64,000 bases of DNA from Pilaira anomala (GCA_025716855.1 JAIXMQ010000096.1:1-64000); one strand, 5' to 3'. Counted from the stretch's first letter, positions 50,401 through 63,179 are shown. The notes: a model not told the origin generated them from the sequence alone. Made by a program: numbers and translations.

Positions 50401-53213
50401 CGATTTTTGAGGTACACTAGGAGCATCCTTGCTACGATTAGTAGTAGAAGTAAGTTCAGTTTTATGGCTACTGATATCATTTGAATGTTTGTTATGATGA
50501 TCTAAACCAAGAGCACTGACAATAGCAGTTTTCGCAGATTTATGTTCAGTATTTTGATTTTCAATATCATAATCAGCCTGAGCGTTTTGTTGACCTGGGT
50601 TATTCACTTTAGGACGTTCAGAAGCTTGTTCAAGAGGGTGACGGTCAACACGTTCAATAGTTTGTTGGATTGGATGGTGATCATCACGTTGAACATTTCG
50701 AGTTTCAGTTGAGACATTTTGAAAATCTGCTTCATTTGGTTCATTACCCGAAAAATCAGTAGGAGCAAAAGGATTACGTCTTTTAGGGTCATCATGATCA
50801 ACAACTGTAGCGGTATTTGTCAGTTCATCATCATTATATGTTGATATAGGCTCATCTTGATATATAACTTTTTTATCATGAGATTTATTGGCTGCAGTTC
50901 CCTCAAAGATTTCATTCTGACCATACGAAGTGTTATTTTTTACATTAGCACCATAGAATGCATTACCCTTAGTATCGCCATAAGTGTTGTTATCAGTGGT
51001 TTCACCGTATACATGGTTATCATTCTCGCCAAAAACAGCATCCTCAGTAGGTACATTATTGCTGTTTACTGCGTTATTAGTACTGGAACGTTTATTCTCA
51101 TGATTTAATCCCAATATACCACCCACAGTAGCAGCAGCGCCAGCAGCAGCAGCTTTAATACCCCCTTTACCAGAGTTGTGGCTGGCAGGTTTATTATTAG
51201 AGCTTCTTTCTGGATACGAATTGACATTATTGCTACGAGTTTCAACATTTGATGTGTGATGTGCAGTGTTAATACCACGTTGAGATGAAGAAAGATCTGT
51301 TTGATTATTAGAAATAGTATCAGGCTTGCTATGACTATAATCAAGTGCAGAAGAGTTGTTATTATCTTGGTCAATATTAGAAACAGGCAAGGTAGATCTT
51401 GTAGAAGTATCATGTTTGTTCTTTTGATTCAAACCAAACATTCCACCTACGGCAGCAGCAGCACCAGCGGCACCGGCTACAGCACCTTTATCAGTATCAT
51501 TGTTTCTTTGGGCACTGCTAGAGTCATGTTTAGTACCGCGGATAGGGTCTACAGTATTCTCTTGAACAGATTTGTAATTGCTTTCGTTATTGCGTACAGC
51601 ATCACTTGCATCAATATCGTAACGGCCATCACCAATAGGCGCCACATTTGTTGTATGGATAGATTCGTATCGACCATCGCGATTAATTGCTACATCATTT
51701 TGATCAACTTCATATCGATTACCACCGATAGGTGTAATAGTATTCTCTTGAAGGCGTTCGTATTGTCCTTGACTTGTAGGTACATTACCACTCTGTCTCG
51801 ATTTTTCACGGCTGTTATCAGCAGGTTGTACACTTTCGTCTTGGATAGATTCATAACGACTTCTATCATTAGGTGCAACAGGGCTTGAATCAACTTCGTA
51901 GAGACCACCACCTAAAGGCTCCAAGTTTGTAGCATGAGTAGATTGGTAACGACCATCACGATTAAGTTTTACATCATTTTGATCTACTTCATAACGACCA
52001 CCTCCAATAGATGTAATAGTATCATCATTGGATTGTTCGTAATCTTCATTTCGGGAAGGTACCTTGTTGTTGTAGCGACTATTAGTCCCTTTGACATGAC
52101 GAATTTCACTACTATGATCAATAGGGCTTGAATCGGTTTCAAAGCGACCACCACCAATAGATTCCAAGCTGGTGTCATGTGCAGACTCATAACGTCCATT
52201 GCTACCGAGCTCAATATCATTTTGGTCTACTTCATAACGATCACCCCCTATAGGTGAGATAGTGTCTTTGTTAGACTGCTCGTAACTATATTCGTGAATA
52301 TGATCGTCACTACTTGGTCTGGAATTATAGCGACCTTCATCGGTTGAATTAATACCTTCATCTTGAACAATTGCTTCGTCCCGGTGAGAATGAGCTGTGG
52401 ATTCGACATCTTTAGGGTCTTGAGGGTTATGTTTCTCTTTAGAAGCGATTCCGAAAAGACCTCCAACTGCAGCAGCAGCGGCACCCACAATACCTTTGCC
52501 AGAAGAGTTATGATCTTGACCATCTCTTTGAGCGTGTTGACTATCAGGAACTGCAGTAGTACCAGTATCTCCAAAAGCAGAGTTACCACCGAAAGCCTTT
52601 TGTCCTTGAACAATATCTTTTGTCTGCTGAGTACTAGGACGATTTAAGTTCTGATCAACAAAAGCTTCATGCTTTTCATCTTGACCAGTACCAATAGGAA
52701 GTGATTGGTCTTTTTTGGTCCATGTCTTTAGATTAATGTCTTGATCTACTTCAGTCCATTCAGTAGGTCTTGATCCTTGTGGTGATGTGTCATTAGAAGA
52801 AATATTATCCCGGTTAGATAACCAACGTTGAGAACTTCCCTCCTCTCTACTTCTGTTTCCATTTTTACGATTTATATAAGCAGCAGTAGCGCCTGCACCT
52901 GTAAGGGAACCAGCAGCAACAGCACTAGCTAGCTTATTTGTTCTATCACCAGAAGAGAATTTGTCAACTAAGTTTTGATCTTGACTATTAGAATAATTGA
53001 GACCTTGGCTTGAATGACCATGTTGACTGTTCATCAAGTTTACGTTTCGAGGGAGAGAAGTAATCCCTTCATCACCTCTATATCCTTGGCTAGATTGAGT
53101 TTCATATGTCTTACGGCTATTAGGAAATTCAGAAACAGGTGTAATTTGATCACCCCAGGTTGTAGGAATACCAGAATCGGTATAGTCGTCTGATGTTTTA
53201 AAAAAACCGTTAG

Positions 53214-53265
<52 letters not shown>

Positions 53266-54542
53266 TACCATCAGAATCAACCATAACTTCTTCTGACAAC
53301 TCATTTTCGATAAAATCATCATTAAGGGAATTTCTAGAGGTGTCTTGTTTAGAACCCTTAGTAGTTGTTTCACCGGTTTTAACAGATGATTGTTTTCCCA
53401 AAACAGTGGCAGCACCAGCAGCACCTGTAGCACTAGCGCCAGTGGCAAGTAAACCTTTCGAAAAGGTACGATTTTCGGGTGGTGTAGCAGAGTTACTACG
53501 TTGCCAACCTTCAGACCATCTTCTACCTTTTGAATTATTATCGTAAAAGCTAGGGTTTTGGCCTTGGATTTCAGGTTCTTCAATTCGGTCACAGAAACCA
53601 TGCTTATCATCTTTTGTTACTTGATCATCAGAAGACTTGGCCTCCTTCGTTTGATTCTTGGAACGATAAGTAGAAGTCTTGGGCTGGGTATCCTTTGTAT
53701 TACCATCATCAGTGTTAACTGATTCTTCAGAGGATGGCCAGGAGCTCGGCATTTCATGGTTATTTTCTTTGGTAGGAGATCCGGTAAAAGCATTAGTAAC
53801 ACCTGTGGCAAGACTGGCGCCTACAGCACCAACAGTAGCGACAGTAGCAACAGCCATATCGATTAAGTTGGATCCTTTGTTACTGTAATTTTGATGACTT
53901 TCAGGGCTTTCAGTTTCAGTTTTTTGTGAAGACCTATTGTCATTACGAGATATTTGATCTGAAGATTTCTGCAAAGATTTACGTCTTTGACCGGCCGCAG
54001 GTAAGGTAGTAATAGAGCCGGAATGGAGACCTTCTTGATCTAAAGTAGTTCTTGACTTATCATTTGCTACTTTTGAGTCGCCAAAGAAACTGATATCTTC
54101 ATCATGAGTCAAAGGTGACTTGGCTTGATATTCGGGAGGCTCACCTTTACTTGACTTGTTTAAATCTTGAAGGGTAGGAGGGATCCGAGGCACCATATCT
54201 TCGGTGCAGTTTTTTACGCCAGAATCTTGAACTGATATGTGATCAGAATGAAGTGGATAATCGCCGAAATCACTAGGGTGAATCTGGACTGGTTCACGTT
54301 GTGCTTCTGCATTAGTTACTTCATCGATAGAAGAAGACCGTTGTTCTCTTTCGTAATGATGTGTAACTGTAGTACCGCTTAATTTGGAGGCATTGTTATC
54401 ATCGTCACTATGGGAGAATAAGAATTAGAATCAATTTATTTTTTTGTATATTTTCGACTTACTGTTCAATGTCAACAGTTTCAATACGATCTTCATACCG
54501 GTGTTTGTTCCAAACGTTAATTGGATTGAATTTATCGGTCAT
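47409..54542 (-). CDS. Giant disordered repeat protein (2314 residues), unknown function
   Basis: Four exons (54463-54542, 53269-54407, 47524-53189, 47409-47468) join in frame; exon 3 alone is 5.7 kb. The sequence is dominated by Asn, Ser, Gly, Asp, His and Gln and should be largely disordered. Two repeat types stand out. First, at least ten short Ala/Gly-rich hydrophobic segments are spread along the length, often ending GLNH or GLDHHNKH (GIVGAAAAAVGGLFGIASKE, AAAAVGGMFGLNQKNKH, AAAGAAATVGGILGLNHENK, ILGLNHNDNN, ASTVGVAGASVAPLGG). Second, a tandem repeat of about 80-93 residues at roughly residues 710-940 contains GGxRYEVDQND, DGRYES and GGGxYEVDSSP. The ends are non-repetitive (MTDKFNPINVWNKHRYEDRI; PNGGPVKAIIIPAKEGA). 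I do not recognise the family. It has no signal peptide, so a cytosolic scaffold or membrane-associated polymer is conceivable. Confidence 0.8.
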
Positions 54543-55406
54543 TTATTTATATTATTATTGTTTGTTTGTATTATTTGTTTTAGTTTATAAGAAAAAATTA
54601 AAATAAAGAGCATATTGCAAGATAGCTTTCTTTAAATATATTTATATATCTTTTTGAAAAAAGTTAGGGTATGGGTCTGTCAAATGTTTCATTTAATCAG
54701 CATAAAATTCTCACGTCTTTGTTGATTGATTCTACAGAGCTCTCTTCTACATCTAAGCTTCTCGTTATCCTTTCAATTTACCAGATTTTTTTTACTGCTA
54801 TAAACAACAGTATATCATATATTTTAAAATAATTTGGTTTTGCGATATAATACCTAAACAACCACAACTGTAATTAGGTAATGGCAATAATGAAACCAGT
54901 AATATGGGTTGCATTAAAACTCGTCATTCTCTCGTACAAAATTTAAATTGATTTAATTTAAGACAATACGAATGATTACTTATGATCGAGAAAAATTAGT
55001 GTAGGTTTCATATAAAGCAATCCTTTAAAGACTATAAGGCGTTATGGAAAAAAAGTATAGAACCCTTTCAAGGAAATTGTCATTATAATTGATGTAGACG
55101 TTGCTTTTTATTATTATTGTCAGTTATGATCAAAATTAAAAAGATCGATTTCTATTATTAAAGCAGATAGACAGGAGGTATTTTAACGTTTTGTTTCAAC
55201 TAACGATACACCTTTTTTCTTAATGTCTGAGAAGATCTTTAAATACGTGCATAGTTTTTGGCGTAAAAAGATAACAGTTTTCTGCAAAAACAATATTCAA
55301 ATTTACCGTTAACGTGGCTCTACTTGTCATTCACCTAGATTACTTTATAGATAGATTATTTTATTCAAAAACAAACTTATATTATTCCTACATTAAAATC
55401 GTATTT
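54543..55406. other. Intergenic spacer
   Basis: AT-rich sequence between the giant gene's start and the Bre1-like stop. No gene, RNA or repeat was recognised. Confidence 0.5.
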
Positions 55407-58307
55407 TTATAAATAAAAATTTTTAACATCGTTCGCACCGAAAGGTTCACTACAGGTCGGACATCTTCTTTGACGAGTTTCTAATCTGGCGTCGATACAG
55501 TTTTTACAGAACGTATGCATACATCGAGTTAAGATATGAGTTCTAAATCGTGTTCGACAAGTGCTACATTTTAAGAGAGCCTAAATGAAATGTTATTGTT
55601 TGAAGCACATATAAATATACATATATATATTTTTTTTACCCTCAATTCTTCACATTCTTCTACAAGTTGTTGTTCTGCAGGATTATCACCTTGAGAAATT
55701 TTATCCCATTTCTTTTTCATCTTTTCATAATTTTCTTCTATTTCTATTTGCAAATGGTTTTCTTCTTCCAATAATTTAGATTTCTCTTTTAGTATTTTTT
55801 GAAGCTCGTTGATTAAGATCTCATATTGGTCTAGAGAGATACGATAATCTTCACACAGATGAGTGATATCTTCCAAATCAGTTCTTTCTTCGTCAATTGA
55901 TCGAAGCAGCTTACGAATAACACTTTCCTTTTCTTCCTACATGAAACAAACTCGGCTCTTAATATTTGTATGTCAGAATAATACTTTAATAACTTACCAC
56001 TTGTAATTCAAGAGCCTTTTCTTTTTCCTCCAAACCTTTAATAGTATCCTTCTGTCTATTCCTTGTATTCTTCTTTTCGGTTACAGCAGCAATTTGTTGT
56101 TCTTTGGCGGCTATCAAAGAGCTAAAGGTCTGTGCGTATTTTGATTTTTCGGCTTGTATTTTCAACAATTGATCACGTTTATAAACAAAATCAAATACTT
56201 TTTTGCCCTGTTGTTCTTCCAACTTCCCGTATATACTAGCTACCCGATCAATTTCTTCTAGCAAATGACTTTCATTCTTTTCCAAAAATTCAATCATTAA
56301 TGTAGCCTTTTGAGCTTCTTCTAAATAAGAGTCATACGATTGTACTAATGCGTTTGATTTCCATTTCTTCAAATCCTGATCCAGGTCGACTGCAGTAAAT
56401 GATGGGGTAATTCTTTTTTCAATCATATCTAGACTAGATAATAAGACTTGTATACGGCTTATGTTTTCTTTTAGATTTTTAAATGTAATAGCCTCCTTTG
56501 CAAATGGACCAGCCATTTCTTGTTCGGTTTTCAATTTACTGATACGTGTTTCTAAAGAAGCAATGCGAAGCTTACCCTGATTTGCAAAAGAGATGATTTT
56601 ATCTTGAGTTTCCTTTTCGCGAGTTTCTTTTAATTTTTGATCTTCGACAGAGATTAATAGACTATCTCTTTGTCCTCGAATACGGTTTAAATCTGCTTCT
56701 AAGCGTCTCATTTCTGTTTCTAATGTCATGCCTTGTGCCATTTTTTCTGATTTTGATTGCTCTACTAATTGCTGACGCATACCAGATACTTTGTCCATTT
56801 CACGTTCTATTTCAACTCTCTTTTGTTCCAGATGGTGGCATCGGTCTCTATAATGTTCAATGGATAGCTGTAATACTTTTACGTATTCTGTTTCTAATAA
56901 TCTATCTTCACCAAGCGAAAATAATGATAATAATCTCTCTTCGTCTCGTAATAAAGATTGTCGATCTCTTTTTAAATCCTCGATTTCTTTTTCACGTGTA
57001 GCTAAAATCAGTTTATGTTCTTCCAATTGAGTTTTGATTGCTTGTTCTGCCATGGATCCATTCTAATATAGATATATCAGTATCAATGTATTGATTGCAG
57101 GCATGACATTATATTTCAAAATACCTCTATCTCAGCTTCTTCCAAAGCTTCTAATTTCGATTCTTCCATGACTGTATCTAAGGTTTCTTGTTGAATACTT
57201 GGATCAGGCATATCTCCTAATCCACCAAAACTCAATGCAGAAACCAATTTACTTTGAGAACGATCTTGACGTTTACAAGCCCAGGACAAATCCTGTATAC
57301 AATTCTCTAATTTTTCAGTCATATGTTCTAGCTCAGAGCTAGTTAATTCGACGTTGCTCTCAACAACATGGGTTTGTTCAGATATTGACTCTATCCTTTT
57401 TTGTAAGTCCATCATTACAAGTTGTCCTCGTTTATATGAAGCTTCTAGGTCGAGTATTTCTGACTTGAGCCAGTCGGATACAATCACTCGTTTTAACATT
57501 AAGTCATCTGCTTTACGGAATTTGCCTTGGATCATTTCTATTTGGTTTCCCCAATTCTCTAATCGAGTAAAAGCAGAAACACATAATTGTTTAATAGCGA
57601 GTTGACTCTTCGCATTCCAGTTTTTATCTTGTTCCATATTCAGTTTACGATATGAGAGATCTATCTGATATATTTAGTATTGAATTTAGCACGACACCTT
57701 TTTCTTTTTACCTGGTAGTTCAGGAATATCAACACCTACTAAAATCTTCGCCATGAATCCGATTTCTGCTTGAATCTATTATATCTAAATGTTAAAACTT
57801 GAATCTTTCGTAATCTTGAAAAAAAAAAGAGGCTTACAAGTCCCCAATCAACACGTAATAAACTTTGTTTTGTCTCTTTATTCAAATACTTTTCTTTCAT
57901 AATATTGCATCTCTTCTCCAAGTATAAAGCTTCATCCTATAGAGAATCGGGTTATTAGTTATATGTTTTACAACCTTGTGTTTAGTGTCGTACTTTAGTG
58001 GAGCGCATATATTGCAATAGTTCTTCTTTTGTGTATGAGTCTAAATCATTCTAAGATATTAACAATAATAAAAATGGTTATTTTTTGTATTTTTCACAAA
58101 AGTAATAAGGATATTTACAGAAAACTCTTTTTTGACAGGTTTGGTAACAGACTCTAGTTCTGGTTGAACAACAGGTGCTTGTTGTATATTTACGCAACTG
58201 GTGAATCTTTTCTTTAAAGGTGGTCTCGTTGGAGGTACTGTAGTTAAAGAGACTGATGGTTCACCAATATCATCTGTTAAACGTCGTTTTTTTTCTGCTG
58301 TTGACAT
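55407..58307 (-). CDS. BRE1: Bre1-type RING E3 ubiquitin ligase
   Basis: Eight exons (58119-58307, 57994-58050, 57838-57936, 57712-57775, 57125-57660, 55998-57062, 55640-55936, 55407-55580) give 826 residues. Almost all of it is coiled coil, ending in a C3HC4 RING: CSTCRTRF, CMHTFCKNCIDARLETRQRR, CPTC, and the C-terminus NDVKNFYL. The pattern CxxC...CxHxFCxxC...TRQRxCPxC with the terminal DVKxxYL is diagnostic of Bre1/RNF20. With Rad6 it mono-ubiquitinates histone H2B, upstream of H3K4 and H3K79 methylation. The N-terminus has a basic nuclear-type patch (AEKKRRLTDD). Length lies between yeast Bre1 (about 700) and RNF20 (about 975). Confidence 0.95.
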
Positions 58308-58670
58308 GGTACTTTATGAAAAAGAGAAGAAAAAAGAAAAAAAAAGGCGGACTTTTACTATCATTTTGAACATAAAAGATATGCTCTGGCAATGATGTCC
58401 TCTTACGTGGCTTAAATGCATAAGACCTCACATACAGTGCGTCCGCCTTCAATGCATCAGTTGAGTAAGAAGAATATGGAAATGGGCAATAAGTTCCAGG
58501 AGCTGCGATTTATTTCTCCGTAGATTTTTTTTAAATAAACTAAAACTAGAGGTGATAGAAGCTCATAATCCATTTATATATTGTAATGAAGTAGCCAAAA
58601 ATATTATTTATGCCCAAGATACTCGATGTTTCCACTCTCAAATTTTATATTTTCGAATTTGGCAACACTT

Positions 58671-58727
<57 letters not shown>

Positions 58728-59749
58728 GAGTATTTATCTAGTAGATTCGAAAAGAATTTGCTTGATTTGGAATATACTTTTTTAATTCGTGATCAGCTTT
58801 TATTTTTGGGGCGAAGTCGTTTGCAATTACTAGTTATTACCTTAATCTGTATAAGAAAGATAGTTATTCGACATGATGGGCAAACAGATCTCCCTAAACA
58901 ATAAAGACTTTATCCCGTCGTATTTATTAAAGTTTCTTTTAACATATGGCAACTTACGCTTATTACCTATTATATGGTACCATTTGTGTGCATTGACACT
59001 GATACTTGGCCTACATATATTTCTTAGCGTCCAATGCGTCATTATGATTACTTAATCCAAAGTACTTGGATATTAACATGTTGATATCACTACATATTAA
59101 ACAAAAATATTCATCATTCATGGCACTAATGATAAAGAAAGTGAAGAAGCTGTAAAACCTGTTTTTAGCTTTATCTTTTACCTACAACAGTGAACATAAA
59201 TCGGAAAAGCTACTTCCACAACTGCTCTTCTTGGGATATTACAATCGGGTTACTGGCACGCCCAAAAAGGCTTTTAAGTATCTTTGACTCTTTTTCTTAG
59301 GCTCTTCAACAGCTCTTTCTCTTTAATTGCGTCTCACCTGTTAAAGAGAAGAAATTGAAACTGATTTTGATAAAGGGATTTATTAAGCAATAAACTACCT
59401 TGTAATAAAAACCATTGTGCTTGTAACATATCTTATCATTTATAGTGTATATTATACGCGCGTCTATTTATTGATACAATATCTCTTGTTTGATTACAGG
59501 CAAGAAATTATGGTAATATGTTTTATTTGAAGATAAAGGAAAAAGAGAGGAAAATAGAAATGAGATTAATAAACCTGTTTGCAATGTATCATGTGGTACG
59601 CCCAAATTCCAATATTGAGACATTGGTTTTTGTTGTAGTATGACATTTTGTGACACTACCAAATAAGAGTTTGACTGACTTTGGAAAATGAGATAACTAA
59701 TGGATAAACCCAGTACAATGTGCCCTGTTCTTTGATTTTTTTTAAAAAA
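58308..59749. other. Intergenic with a long poly-A tract
   Basis: An A run of about 49 bases (58676-58724) is the main feature. Other frames are short and unremarkable. It holds the promoters of the divergent Bre1-like and deacylase genes. Confidence 0.5.
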
Positions 59750-60450
59750 ATGCGTGCCGTTCTTCAAAGAGTTACAAAAGCAAGCGTTACTGGTTAGAAG
59801 CTAGTCGTTATAATAACTTGAAAAATCTCAAAATTAATCTTAAAAAAAATTAGTAAACGATAAAGTAGTTGGTTCCATTGGTAAAGGTGTTTGCGTTCTA
59901 TTAGGAATTGGTTCTGATGACACAGATAAGGATGTCGACTATATGGTGAACAAGATCCTCAACATTCGTGTTTTTGATGAGCAAGGTGTCATGTGGAAAA
60001 AGGGTGTAAAAGATGCTGGTTTAGAATTACTTTGCAGTAAGAAAGAATAAGAGAGAGAAAAAACCCAACTTAGCAAATTTTGACATATCTTAATTTAGTA
60101 TCTCAGTTCACACTTCAAAGTGTAACAACAAAGGGTAACAAGCCTGATTTTCACAGAGCTATGAAAACTGACTCTGCTAAAACTATGTATGAGCAGTTCC
60201 TCCAGAAACTTGGAAAAACCTATGATGCATCTAAAATCCAAGGTAAACGATAAAGAAAAGGTTTTACGTGTACCTATTTTATATACTCAACTTTTGTTCA
60301 GATGGCGAATTCGGGGCTATGATGGTTGTTGATATTTCGAACGATGGTAAGTGTTTATAGCAAAATATTCATTCTTGGCCGTAACCTTTTTTTTTTGTAG
60401 GCCCTGTCACTTTAGAATTGGATTCCAGAAAATTTACATATGATGCTTAG
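59750..60450 (+). CDS. DTD1: D-aminoacyl-tRNA deacylase
   Basis: Five exons (59750-59792, 59854-60036, 60099-60242, 60302-60346, 60401-60450) give 154 residues, the normal size. It starts MRAVLQRVTKASVT and has GSIGKGVCVLLGIGSDDT, the first active-site signature SQFTLQSVTTKGNKPDFHRA and the second, NDGPVTLELDS, with the Gly-Pro pair that gives chiral proofreading. The enzyme frees D-amino acids and glycine mischarged on tRNA in the cytosol. Exon 1 uses a GTTAGA donor, and the phase fits the next exon exactly. Confidence 0.93.
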
Positions 60451-61093
60451 ATTAGACTAATGTTCATAAATATAGATTGCATACAAAATTTCTTTTTTTA
60501 AGTGATTAAAATATGCCTTTTCTCTCCATTATCTTGAATGTATAGTTGCATTTTTTTAAAGATTTTTAAACGTATATAAAGTAAAAGATCACGATAATAG
60601 TGTTACGTTCCGAGTAGTTGGTAAAGCGGTAAGTGGTTAAGATAAGAAGAAAAAGAGTACAGATACAAGTTATGAGTTTACACAAAATATAAGCACCACG
60701 TTATTGTTATTACACTTAAGATAAATATAAGATAAATATAACGAACCACCAAAAGAAAAAGATAAAACTATAATTGCTTAGTGTATATTTCAAAAGAGAT
60801 GATCTAAGTATGAAAAAAATGTAGTGTGAATATTTTAATAGAAGAACGAGATAAATGACACTGGAAAATAACACTGTAACTATAGCTCCATTTTCACCAT
60901 GGAAGTTAGGTCCATTTCCTTATCTACAATTCTTATATCAATAAAAATATTGTTACGCCTGCCGTTTTTCATTCTATAATATTTACATTATTATTCTCTT
61001 TACTATTATTTCCTTTTTCAAGATTACATTTTTTGATATCTTTATAATCAGATCCTCGTATCTTAATTTTCTACAATTACCTTTTGAACGTTA
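60451..61093. other. Intergenic spacer
   Basis: AT-rich, with no gene seen. TGTTACGTTCC near 60600 and TTGTTACGCC near 60950 could be edges of an old LTR, but the ends do not fit well enough to call. Confidence 0.4.
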
Positions 61094-61265
61094 CAGTGCC
61101 CGCTCTATTTAAGGCCGTTCGATTTAAGGCCATTTCCGATTTAAGGCCGCAATTTCCTGGATATTTTGCCTATTTTAACTTTTTCAAGGCATAAATAAGG
61201 CCATGACACGATTTAAGGCCGCAAAAGTCTGAAATTTTTTACAGCCTTATATAGAGCGGGTACGG
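61094..61265. mobile_element. 172-bp MITE with Tc1/pogo-type ends
   Basis: The element begins CAGTGCCCGCTC and ends GAGCGGGTACGG, and is flanked by TA on both sides (61092-61093 and 61266-61267). The 24-bp terminal inverted repeats match at 20 positions. Four copies of ATTTAAGGCC lie inside (61107, 61122, 61139, 61211), like subterminal transposase-binding sites. It has no coding capacity. TA duplications and CAGTG-type ends fit the Tc1/mariner-pogo group. Confidence 0.82.
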
Positions 61266-61267
61266 TA

Positions 61268-62091
61268 GCATTAATACTTTTAGTTTAATGACAACTTATT
61301 ATTCCTAGTCCCCTTTTCTTCACTATCACCAGTTTTCTTTATTTTCTTTTCACTTTCAGAACTATTGCTTTTTTATCTTTTAGTTTATCTTTTTATCTTC
61401 CTTTTATTTTACCCGTTCCTTCTTCAAAACAACAATTTATTTTAGTCTATTAGATTCTGTTGAACATAATATTACCTATTTTTAGCTGAGAATCCCTCAT
61501 ATTACACAACATCAAGATCACTATCAAAAGAAAACGACAAGATGACAGAATTATAGAACATCTTAGTTTATTATCAACATATTACACAGCTTTAGATTCA
61601 AAATTATTTCTTTTTATTTTAAATGTATAAACAAAGATAGCAGATAGTTATTAAGAAGCTCTATACAAACATTGAGGGACAATTAACCGATTTTCTTTAA
61701 TATAAATACACCCCCAAATAACATAATTTAATAAAAACATCTTACCCTTACCTTACTTATATATTCTATATCTGAACATATTTATCTTATTAAGATCCCT
61801 TGAATTATTTGTTATTTTATATTTTATTTAAGAGAGCTATTGGATGACTTTCTAAACTCGAAATAAAATAAAAATGGCCAATAAACCGGATTTTTAATCT
61901 GAAATACAAAAATATTAAAGCGCAATTCAAAAATAAACTCTAATAAATAAACCTTAAATTAACGATTTTCTCTGCTAAATCTATTGACCCCCCTCGACCC
62001 CCTCAATAAAATAAAAAATAAAAAATAAAAAAAATAAAAAAAATAAAAATCGGGAAAAAAATATTAAAATGTTTAAATTTGCATGATTTTA
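61268..62091. other. AT-rich spacer left of the Harbinger-type Myb gene
   Basis: It contains AAAAT microsatellite stretches (about 62003-62048). The left terminal inverted repeat of the neighbouring transposon may lie here but cannot be identified without the right end, which is outside the window. Confidence 0.4.
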
Positions 62092-63179
62092 TTAGATATC
62101 ATTGTCTTTACGTTGACGCTTCGAGGGCCCTTCCTCTTCATCATCACTTCGGGCCCGTCTGGCATTCTATAGATTTAAAATGTTAGTTAAAAGAGCCACG
62201 CCATATGGACATAGATAAAAAAACAATACAAATCTGCGATGCCAATACTGTCAATACTTCAGTCATAGCAGCCATCTATGCAAGTAAAAATAAAAACTGT
62301 TAATACATACTACATTAAATATATCAAAATGTAATGGCTAAACGTACCTGCTGCTGCATAGCACTCAATGTGGCATTTGTGGCGCTCAATGCGGCATTTG
62401 TGGCCGCAGTGCTAGCTTTGAAGGTGTTCTCCAAGGTAGCTATACGGCCTTCATTGGCAGCAGCGGCAGCAATGGCAGCTTGGTCCCTTTTACCCTTCAT
62501 GATATCCAGCATCTCTGTGATGGCACCCCCGAGGAAATGCTTTTCAGCGTTGCGCTTGTTACCTCGAGGGGTTGGGACGCCTCGCTTGGGCATTGGACTT
62601 TCAGAGAGATTCAATAACCCCGGAAGAGCAACAGGAACCGCGCTACCAAACAAAGGGGTTTCTTCCATCTCCATATCACCCATTGTTCTGAGAGTAGTAC
62701 TCCAGGGGCGACTTCTAATACTTTCCAAAGTGTTGGAAGGACCGGCACCTCCATCGGTATCGCTTTCTTCATCGGATTCGGCTGCCGTGCCAACAAGATG
62801 GGCAGGAATACCAATACTTTTAGACCCTGCCTTTTCGTCCATCATTTTAGTAAGCTGTCTAGCTTCTTTTTCTATCCTTGTGAGAGTAGGGTTACCTGTC
62901 AATTTACGTAATAAGTATACCATGAACATCAATCTAAATTAATGATTAAACGAACTAACCTGTTGGCTTTTTCATTTCGGTGAGCCTGGTCCACATAGTT
63001 TTCAAAGAATCGTATGTACGATGTCTTTCAGAGAAACCTTGTTCAGTGAGACTTGCATTATACTCCTTTTCAACCTTTTTCCATTGGTTAGTACCTAGGG
63101 GAACGTACTTTCTCATGATTGAAAGCAAGAGAAGCTTTTCATTATCAACGTATATAAAAGAGTTTTTTGTTCTAGCCAT
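62092..63179 (-). CDS. Myb/SANT-like protein, likely partner gene of a Harbinger transposon
   Basis: Four exons (62960-63179, 62348-62895, 62249-62275, 62092-62166) give about 289 residues. The N-terminus holds a trihelix/Myb-like domain (LLLLSIMRKYVPLGTNQWKK, YNASLTEQGFSERHRTYDSL, KTMWTRLTEMKKPTG). An acidic Ser/Asp linker, an Ala-rich helix (AAIAAAAANEGRIATLENTF) and a C-terminal basic patch (GPSKRQRKDND) follow. It lies head-to-head with the transposase gene at 63433, about 250 bp apart, the usual layout of PIF/Harbinger elements, whose Myb-like protein helps carry the transposase to DNA. Frame is intact across exons 1 and 2. The borders of exons 3 and 4 are less certain. Confidence 0.72.

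Noticed and set aside
50857..52647. Plus-strand frames of up to 195 residues opposite the giant gene
   Set aside because: They are antisense shadows of a highly repetitive coding exon and have unlikely composition (Ile/Thr/Arg/Cys) and no domain.
60595..60960. Possible solo LTR bounded by TGTTACG-like words
   Set aside because: The right end does not finish in CA and no 5-bp duplication could be matched.
62334..62942. 202-residue plus-strand frame opposite the Myb-like gene
   Set aside because: The minus-strand frame has a Myb-like domain upstream and correct splice phases. The plus frame is an antisense shadow of the same length.
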